Shown piece by piece: positions 6,123 to 9,193 of a stretch of 9,193 bases of DNA. Below the pieces are notes generated by a model that ran no database searches, was not told the DNA's origin, and saw nothing but the letters and a program-made list of their open reading frames with translations. The position numbers were made by a program, and so were the translations under genes. Position 1 is the first letter of the stretch; each line of letters opens with the position of its first letter. Source of the DNA: CAZGZD01 sp964401915 (GTDB lineage Bacteria; Patescibacteriota; Microgenomatia; UBA1406; GWC2-37-13); NCBI GenBank assembly GCA_964401915.1, contig CAYOAI010000025.1:1-9193 (forward strand), in the 5' to 3' direction.

Positions 6123-6192
6123 TTACGGGGCCGGGAGTTGAACCTGGTCTAGGAGATTATGAGCCTCCTGTGCAACCGTACACTACCCCGTA
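6123..6192 (-). tRNA. tRNA with CAT anticodon (elongator Met, or Ile2)
   Basis: Cloverleaf on the minus strand: acceptor TACGGGG/CCCCGTA, D arm GTGT/GCAC with loop ACGGTT, anticodon arm GGAGG-CTCATAA-TCTCC with CAT at 6161-6159, a 4-base variable loop, T arm CCAGG-TTCAACT-CCCGG, discriminator A. It is 70 bases long without CCA; the genome continues CAC, so CCA is added after transcription. The first pair is U-A, not the mismatched 1:72 pair of bacterial initiators, and the anticodon stem lacks three G-C pairs at its base, so it is not the initiator. Oddities are an A-C mismatch in the middle of the T stem and wobble pairs closing the D and anticodon stems. A lysidine-modified tRNA-Ile2 has the same anticodon and cannot be excluded. 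Confidence 0.9.
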
Positions 6193-6214
6193 AAAATCAA
6201 GATTGATAGCTACT

Positions 6215-6243
6215 ATTATAGCTAATTTAGCTTTTTAAGTCAA
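6215..6243 (-). promoter_or_regulatory. Strong sigma-70-type promoter for tRNA-Met
   Basis: On the minus strand TTGACT (6243 to 6238), a 17-base spacer and a perfect TATAAT (6220 to 6215). The predicted start point is near 6208, about 16 bases before the tRNA. The spacer contains the perfect palindrome AGCTAA-T-TTAGCT (6220-6232), overlapping the edge of the -10 box. It begins just after the stop codon of the FtsB-like gene. Confidence 0.8.
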
Positions 6244-6256
6244 TGAATCTATCTTT

Positions 6257-6598
6257 CTACTTGCTTGCGAAAAAGAGTGTAAGCCATTGATACCAGATGG
6301 GATGATTGGGCTTTTTTACAGGGCGCGGCGTGGGTGTGGGGTTGGGCACGAGAATCTCTGACTCATTTTTTTTTACGAGGTTCAGTTTATTGCGGATTGT
6401 TTTTTCCACCTCTGCCTGGTCTCTTTTTTTGAGTATTTGTGTGCGAAGATTGATATTTTTCTCCTTTTCTGTTGTATATTCACGACTTAATGCATTGTAG
6501 AAAAAAAGCGTCTTCTGATAGGTAAATATATTGCGAGTGAGCGAAAAAAGTAGGAATGCTACAAGTGCGATAAATGCGATTTTTTTCAGCCTATTCAT
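6257..6598 (-). CDS. FtsB/DivIC-family septum formation initiator-like protein
   Basis: 113 aa bitopic membrane protein. A short basic N-terminus (MNRLKK), one membrane helix (about 7-24), a coiled coil outside the membrane (about 30-66) and the family-like segment IRNKLNLVKKNESEILV (68-84) match FtsB/DivIC, which links FtsL/DivIB in the divisome and helps activate septal wall synthesis. A Pro/Thr linker (PNPTPTPRPVKKP, 85-97) then leads to an aromatic end, HPIWYQWLTLFF (99-110), which is not part of classical FtsB. A linker plus aromatic tail of this kind might contact the wall or membrane, but that is inference. The ATG at 6598 is the only sensible start; a TATACT ends 7 bases upstream and there is no Shine-Dalgarno. 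Same strand as the YqeY-like gene, with a 39-base gap. Identification rests on topology and the short conserved segment. Confidence 0.75.
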   Translation of the reverse strand: MNRLKKIAFIALVAFLLFSLTRNIFTYQKTLFFYNALSREYTTEKEKNINLRTQILKKRDQAEVEKTIRNKLNLVKKNESEILVPNPTPTPRPVKKPNHPIWYQWLTLFFASK

Positions 6599-6605
6599 AC
6601 TTTAC

Positions 6606-6611
6606 AGTATA
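6606..6611 (-). promoter_or_regulatory. Candidate -10 box for the FtsB-like gene
   Basis: TATACT on the minus strand (6611 to 6606), five of six to consensus, ends 7 bases before the ATG at 6598. No -35 is visible; the expected position is GC-rich. It would give a leaderless or nearly leaderless transcript independent of the upstream YqeY-like gene. Confidence 0.45.
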
Positions 6612-6627
6612 AACAAATTGCGGGGAG

Positions 6628-6637
6628 GGCGCGCGCC
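6628..6637. repeat. GC-rich perfect palindrome abutting the YqeY-like stop codon
   Basis: GGCGCGCGCC is self-complementary and directly follows the TAA (6640-6638) on the minus strand, in an otherwise AT-rich region. It might strengthen 3' end formation of the yqeY message or bind a protein. There is no T-tract right after it, so a standard terminator is not supported. Confidence 0.35.
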
Positions 6638-7078
6638 TTAGCTTGTGAGTTTTACGACAAGCGGGACTATACGAGAGGGATCAGCCTTTGCTTTAAGGCG
6701 ACCGACACAGATACCAATAAGTGCTTTTGAGTTTTGCTTGGCGAGGTCGCTGTTTTGAGCAATAACAGCCTTAACCTCATTCTCAAGTTCTTCGTCACTC
6801 AACTCTGCCGGTAGGTATGCGGATATGATTTCAAGCTGCTTTTTATTTCCTGCAACCAGATCATCCCGGCCGCCTTTTTCAAATGATTCAATTGAATCTT
6901 TGAGCTCACGAGTAATTTTTTTTAGAATTACAAGCACCTCTTCGTCAGTGAGAGTATCCTTTTTCTCAATCTCTTTATTTTTGATCTGTGATAGAATATA
7001 GCGCAAGACGTCGAGTCGGTCGCGGTCGCCGGCACGAAGAGCGATAAGCTGGTCCTCTTGTAATTTAGCACTTAGCAT
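6638..7078 (-). CDS. GatB/YqeY-domain protein (YqeY family)
   Basis: 146 aa, the normal length for stand-alone YqeY, whose fold resembles the C-terminal tail domain of GatB, the tRNA-dependent amidotransferase subunit. The exact role of YqeY is not established; a tRNA-related function is inferred from the fold. Visible family features: MLSAKLQEDQLIALRAGDRD and LDVLRYILSQIKNKEIE in the first helical part, ELKDSIESFEKGGRDDLV (58-75), IISAYLPAELSDEELE (84-99) and a C-terminal helical segment ending in ADPSRIVPLVVKLTS. The frame stays open upstream to about 7249, but ATG 7078 is chosen because family homology begins there, a perfect TATAAT lies 6 bases before it, and longer versions would run through the divergent gene at 7095. 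The usual Gly-Lys-hydrophobic-Met element near residue 118 reads KALIG here. Heads a minus-strand series with the FtsB-like gene. Confidence 0.92.
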   Translation of the reverse strand: MLSAKLQEDQLIALRAGDRDRLDVLRYILSQIKNKEIEKKDTLTDEEVLVILKKITRELKDSIESFEKGGRDDLVAGNKKQLEIISAYLPAELSDEELENEVKAVIAQNSDLAKQNSKALIGICVGRLKAKADPSRIVPLVVKLTS

Positions 7079-7086
7079 TCCATAAT
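7058..7086 (+). promoter_or_regulatory. Candidate promoter for the 132-aa gene, inside the divergent yqeY start
   Basis: TTGTAA (7058-7063), a 17-base spacer and CATAAT (7081-7086; five of six but lacking the leading T). The -10 ends 8 bases before the ATG at 7095. The -35 lies inside the first codons of the divergent yqeY-like gene. Confidence 0.45.
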
Positions 7087-7090
7087 TATA
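7085..7090 (-). promoter_or_regulatory. -10 box for the YqeY-like gene
   Basis: A perfect TATAAT on the minus strand (7090 to 7085) ends 6 bases before the ATG at 7078. The -35 would fall inside the divergent gene; only weak candidates (TTGCTT, 7112 to 7107, 16 bases away) are visible. It overlaps the opposing -10 box CATAAT by two bases. Confidence 0.6.
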
Positions 7091-7094
7091 CTGT

Positions 7095-7493
7095 ATGACG
7101 GGTATCAAGCAAGACGACGCACTCGATATTATCGCAAGCTTCCAAAAAAAGCTCATCTCCGACAAACCCACAGTTGCCCTCATGTATGATGATGTGCGAA
7201 TGATGCATTTTAAGATAAGGCCGCTCAGTGGAGACATCCTAAATATCAATATGCAAGATACTGGATTTATTGAGACTCTGTGGAATCTGGGTAAGCTTGA
7301 AGAACTTTTCCAGAATGAATACTACCGACTACCAATTGCACAGCGCAAGATATTTTTTACGGTATTTGATCGAATGCACCAAAAGTATCAAGAAGACCTC
7401 AATCGAATGAGTTTGTCTTTTAAAAAAGAGCATGCTTCGCCAACTGTTGTGGAGATGGAAATCTTCAAAGACACCTCGACGAATGTCAATTAA
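7095..7493 (+). CDS. Hypothetical protein, 132 aa, upstream of the exonuclease gene
   Basis: No family recognised. The protein is soluble: there is no signal peptide or membrane segment. It appears mostly helical at both ends (DALDIIASFQKKLI near 8-21; a charged helical stretch about 78-110 with RKIFFTVFDRMHQKYQEDL) around a middle part with short strands (VALMYDDVRMMHFKIRPLSG, about 27-46). No cysteines and no obvious catalytic motif are seen. Reality as a gene is supported by the long open frame, a divergent promoter arrangement with the YqeY-like gene, and an 18-base spacing to the exonuclease gene on the same strand, suggesting joint transcription. A weak TATTTT (7497-7502) could give the downstream gene its own start. 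A role alongside the nuclease is only an inference from position. Confidence 0.75.
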   Translation: MTGIKQDDALDIIASFQKKLISDKPTVALMYDDVRMMHFKIRPLSGDILNINMQDTGFIETLWNLGKLEELFQNEYYRLPIAQRKIFFTVFDRMHQKYQEDLNRMSLSFKKEHASPTVVEMEIFKDTSTNVN

Positions 7494-7511
7494 GAATATT
7501 TTGCGATATAC

Positions 7512-8087
7512 ATGAGATCTCCTGTTGTTCTCGATCTTGAGACCAAGTATACATTTAGAGAGTTCAGCGATCACAAGAAGCTTGAGGTATCTGTTGCGGC
7601 TTTATACGATTACGCAACTAATACTCAGATGACTTTTTTGGAAGATGAGCTTCCAAAGATGTTTCCACACCTTGAGCATGCCTCATATATTGTAGGATTT
7701 AATATCGTATCCTTTGATCTACCTGTACTATCTCCGTACTATCCCGGAGACACCTCTGCTTTTTCAACATTTGACATCCTCGATGATATTCGAAGTAAAA
7801 TCGGTCATAGAATTGGACTCAATGATGCGATACATGCCACGCTCGATAAGAAAAAGACAGGTCATGGACTCATGGCTATTGATCTTTATAAAGAAAAAAA
7901 GTGGGAAGAGCTCAAGAAATATTGTATGGACGACGTGATGCTGACTAAAGCGCTTTTTGACTATGGAGTCGCAAATGGTCGTATATATTATCTCAATGAG
8001 CGGGGAAAGGTAGAGATTCCTGTTTCCTGGAGTAAATATATGGAAGATGAAGGCGACTCTGATGTCTCACTCACTCTTCCTTTTTAA
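7512..8087 (+). CDS. DEDD-type 3'-5' exonuclease domain protein (RNase H-like fold, YprB-like)
   Basis: 191 aa, essentially one RNase H-like domain. Three exonuclease motifs are visible in order: Exo I VVLDLET (Asp8, Glu10), Exo II IVGFNIVSFDLPVL (Asn64, Asp69) and Exo III KKYCMDDVMLTKALFDYG (Tyr137, Asp141), giving the DEDDy set that binds two metal ions and hydrolyses nucleic acid from the 3' end. The layout resembles stand-alone YprB/predicted RNase H-like 3'-5' exonucleases more than the proofreading subunit DnaQ, whose last motif has His in place of Tyr. The GHGLMAIDLYKEKKWEELKKY segment before Exo III is typical of this group. The substrate (DNA or RNA) is unknown. It follows the 132-aa gene by 18 bases, and its stop TAA (8085-8087) overlaps the stop of the convergent DUF202 gene. 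Confidence 0.87.
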   Translation: MRSPVVLDLETKYTFREFSDHKKLEVSVAALYDYATNTQMTFLEDELPKMFPHLEHASYIVGFNIVSFDLPVLSPYYPGDTSAFSTFDILDDIRSKIGHRIGLNDAIHATLDKKKTGHGLMAIDLYKEKKWEELKKYCMDDVMLTKALFDYGVANGRIYYLNERGKVEIPVSWSKYMEDEGDSDVSLTLPF

Positions 8088-8374
8088 GATTGATGATTCT
8101 TTTTTATTGATTCTATCTTACGCTTAGCTTTCCTGTACTGGATGATACCAAAGATTAATACACTTAAGCCTGTTGCGATAATTACAATTGAAAGAATATA
8201 AAAGATGATTTCTCGGGAGAAGTGAAGAAGAGTAGCCCCCACAGCAAGTAGCGCTATAAAGGTGCGAACGTAGGCGAGAAGAGTCCTTTCATTGGCTAAG
8301 GATGTGCGACTTATTGCCAGACGATCTCGAGTGATAAGCTCACTTTTTGGGAACTTTGAATATGGATTTTTCAT
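8084..8374 (-). CDS. DUF202 family small membrane protein
   Basis: 96 aa. The N-terminal half carries the family signature, RDRLAISRTSLANERTLLAY (17-36) followed by VRT, and two membrane helices follow (about 36-52 and 57-78), ending in a basic tail (RKAKRKIESIKK). DUF202 proteins include bacterial YidH; their biochemical role is unknown in bacteria, while related domains in yeast sit in the VTC polyphosphate complex. Start: the frame is open to 8425 and offers TTG 8425, ATG 8395 and ATG 8374. I choose 8374 because a perfect TATAAT overlaps ATG 8395, making that codon part of the promoter, and the shorter form has the usual length. The stop TAA (8086-8084) shares three bases with the TAA of the convergent exonuclease gene. 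Confidence 0.88.
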   Translation of the reverse strand: MKNPYSKFPKSELITRDRLAISRTSLANERTLLAYVRTFIALLAVGATLLHFSREIIFYILSIVIIATGLSVLIFGIIQYRKAKRKIESIKKNHQS

Positions 8375-8393
8375 TCTTGTATTAGAAGCAAAC

Positions 8394-8399
8394 ATTATA
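8394..8399 (-). promoter_or_regulatory. -10 box for the DUF202 gene
   Basis: A perfect TATAAT on the minus strand (8399 to 8394). TTGAAA (8425 to 8420) is a five-of-six -35, but the spacer of 20 bases is long. The predicted start point near 8387 leaves a leader of about 13 bases to ATG 8374, with no Shine-Dalgarno. It argues against ATG 8395 as the start. Confidence 0.5.
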
Positions 8400-8444
8400 A
8401 CAATTTTGCAGGTTGCAATTTTCAAAAGGCAATATCATATTTTC

Positions 8445-8459
8445 TGCTTTCAGAAAGCA
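8445..8459. repeat. Palindrome between the divergent DUF202 and tRNA-Asn promoters
   Basis: TGCTTT-CAG-AAAGCA: perfect 6-base arms with a 3-base centre, lying where the -35 of the tRNA-Asn promoter would be expected. No T-run follows on either strand, so a terminator is unlikely; an operator is possible, as is chance. Confidence 0.35.
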
Positions 8460-8477
8460 AAATAGCTAAGGGTTGAG

Positions 8478-8483
8478 TATAAT
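8478..8483 (+). promoter_or_regulatory. -10 box for tRNA-Asn
   Basis: A perfect TATAAT, predicted start near 8490, about 11 bases before the mature tRNA. No recognisable -35 at 16-18 bases; the location holds the 8445-8459 palindrome instead. Confidence 0.55.
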
Positions 8484-8500
8484 ATTCTCTGTTTCGCATA

Positions 8501-8575
8501 TCCCCGGTAGCTCAATGGTAGAGCAGGAAGCTGTTAACTTCAAGGTTCGAGGTTCGAATCCTCGCCGGGGAGCCA
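8501..8575 (+). tRNA. tRNA-Asn (GTT anticodon), CCA encoded
   Basis: Acceptor TCCCCGG/CCGGGGA, D arm GCTC/GAGC with loop AATGGTA, anticodon loop CTGTTAA with GTT at 8533-8535, variable loop AGGTT, T arm CGAGG-TTCGAAT-CCTCG, discriminator G and genomically encoded CCA (8573-8575). All stems pair perfectly except the outermost pair of the anticodon stem (G27 opposite A43). The other tRNA in the window lacks an encoded CCA. Confidence 0.97.
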
Positions 8576-8608
8576 AATAAAAGCCCTTATCAGATTACTT
8601 TAATTTGA

Positions 8609-8614
8609 TATCAT
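8609..8614 (+). promoter_or_regulatory. Candidate -10 box for the first VOC gene
   Basis: TATCAT (five of six to TATAAT) ends 7 bases before the ATG at 8622. No -35 is visible. Read-through from tRNA-Asn, 46 bases upstream, is also possible because no terminator hairpin is seen between them. Confidence 0.4.
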
Positions 8615-8621
8615 ATTACGT

Positions 8622-9050
8622 ATGGCGACAATAAATCCTTGGATCAACTTCAACGGTAATGCAGAAGAAGCATTTACTTTCTACAAATCAGTATTCGGTG
8701 GAGAGTTTGCTAAAGTGGTGCGCTTCAAAGATATTGCGAGCGCGCAGTTCCCAGTTCCAGAAAAAGAGGAAAATAAAATAATGTATATTGCCTTACCTAT
8801 TGGTAATAGTGGTTTTCTTGTAGCAAATGATGTTCCAGAAATCTTGGGGCGAGTAAATGAGCGTGAAAATAGAAGTAAGATTTTAGTAAGTGCGGAAAGT
8901 CGCGAGGAGGCGGACAGATTATTTACTGGCCTCTCTAGCGGCGGAGAAGTAGAAGGACCGATGGGTGATAGTCCTTGGGGATCATATGCGGGTATGTTTC
9001 GAGATAAATACGGTATTGAGTGGATTATAGAATTTTCTCCGGGTAGATAA
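8622..9050 (+). CDS. PhnB-like VOC (glyoxalase/dioxygenase-fold) protein
   Basis: 142 aa, usual length for the PhnB-like branch of the vicinal oxygen chelate superfamily (paired beta-alpha-beta-beta-beta units). The first unit begins INPWINFNGNAEEAFTFYKS followed by VFGGEF, the typical opening of this branch, and the second unit ends with DSPWGSYAGMFRDKYGIEWI and IEFSP. Family members are often labelled '3-demethylubiquinone-9 3-methyltransferase', a historic misnomer, or PhnB; the substrate is usually unknown. The usual first-strand metal-binding His is not apparent, so a metal-dependent glyoxalase I activity is doubtful. Only 1 base separates its stop (TAA 9048-9050) from the ATG of a second VOC gene, so the two are almost surely co-translated. 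Their products could pair, but that is inference. Confidence 0.92.
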   Translation: MATINPWINFNGNAEEAFTFYKSVFGGEFAKVVRFKDIASAQFPVPEKEENKIMYIALPIGNSGFLVANDVPEILGRVNERENRSKILVSAESREEADRLFTGLSSGGEVEGPMGDSPWGSYAGMFRDKYGIEWIIEFSPGR

Positions 9051-9051
9051 A

Positions 9052-9193
9052 ATGAGTAGACTAATTACATGTATCTGGTTTGCTAACAATAATGGAGAAG
9101 AGGCAGCAAAATACTACATAGATACTTTCAATTCAGCCCCTGGTGATCACAGTGCAAAAATGGGAGATATCACAAAAACTCCTAAAGCAGTAG
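9052..9193 (+). CDS. Second PhnB-like VOC protein, 3' partial
   Basis: 47 codons are visible before the window ends, open throughout. The start MSRLITCIWFANNNGEEAAK followed by YYIDTF has the spacing of the 3-demethylubiquinone-9 3-methyltransferase-like VOC group (beta strand ending in W-F, then an EEA helix ending in Tyr-Tyr, then Thr-Phe). It resembles the opening of the preceding gene in pattern but is clearly divergent, so this is a family neighbour and not a recent tandem copy. ATG 9052 lies 1 base after the preceding stop codon, which implies translational coupling. About 90-110 residues probably lie beyond the window. Confidence 0.85.
   Translation, partial: MSRLITCIWFANNNGEEAAKYYIDTFNSAPGDHSAKMGDITKTPKAV

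Noticed and set aside
6123..6192. Initiator tRNA-fMet
   Set aside because: The first acceptor pair is a normal U-A pair and the anticodon stem lacks the three consecutive G-C pairs typical of initiators.
7079..7249. Longer 203-aa version of the YqeY-like protein
   Set aside because: The extra 57 residues have no family similarity, would overlap the divergent 132-aa gene, and a TATAAT lies 6 bases before the ATG at 7078.
8375..8425. Upstream starts (TTG 8425, ATG 8395) for the DUF202 protein
   Set aside because: A perfect TATAAT at 8399-8394 overlaps ATG 8395, and the family signature needs no N-terminal extension.
8445..8459. Rho-independent terminator between DUF202 and tRNA-Asn
   Set aside because: The two genes diverge from here, so no transcript should end at this point, and neither strand has a T-run after the stem.
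1..9193. CRISPR array, insertion sequence, integrase or toxin-antitoxin pair
   Set aside because: No regularly spaced repeats, no transposase or recombinase motifs, and no small gene pair with recognisable toxin features were seen on either strand.

Overview
This window looks like a housekeeping stretch of a small-genome bacterium, most likely a Candidate Phyla Radiation (Patescibacteria) member assembled from a metagenome. The evidence is indirect: moderate-to-low GC, very compact genes, short membrane proteins with the GGEKEK/GNPEK + KARxxL signature of the small 'type IV secretion pilin-like' proteins common in Patescibacteria, a short FtsB/DivIC-like protein with a Pro-rich tail, no recognisable Shine-Dalgarno sequence before any gene, and a scaffold gap. 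TGA is used as a real stop (M24 peptidase, gpmI, glycosyltransferase), so this is the standard bacterial code and not the TGA=Gly code of Gracilibacteria/Absconditabacteria. I cannot place it more finely without a search.

Layout. 1-4832 is read on the plus strand: the C-terminal part of an M24 Xaa-Pro peptidase, gpmI (glycolysis), comM/yifB (AAA+ helicase linked to natural transformation), then two small two-helix pilin-like proteins, each with its own promoter. 4847-7078 is read on the minus strand, listed here in transcription order: a YqeY-family protein, an FtsB/DivIC-like septum protein, tRNA-Met(CAT), a membrane-anchored GT2 glycosyltransferase, and a 53-residue single-helix protein overlapping its stop. 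From 7095 on the plus strand come an unrecognised 132-aa protein and a DEDD-type 3'-5' exonuclease domain protein. A DUF202 membrane protein then converges on them (minus), with its stop codon overlapping that of the exonuclease. The window closes with tRNA-Asn(GTT) and two tandem PhnB-like VOC proteins, the second cut by the window end.

Two things deserve attention. First, the 100-N gap at 5341-5440 is flanked by an exact 55-base direct repeat. Deleting one copy plus the Ns (155 bases) restores one uninterrupted 309-codon glycosyltransferase, so the 'gap' is almost certainly an assembly artefact and not missing DNA. Second, nearly every gene that starts a transcript has a -10-like hexamer ending only about 6-9 bases before its ATG and no Shine-Dalgarno, the architecture of leaderless mRNAs. 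It includes a divergent pair whose start codons are just 16 bases apart with both -10 boxes packed between them. I found no defence system, CRISPR, IS element or clear novel operon. Apart from these points the region is ordinary.
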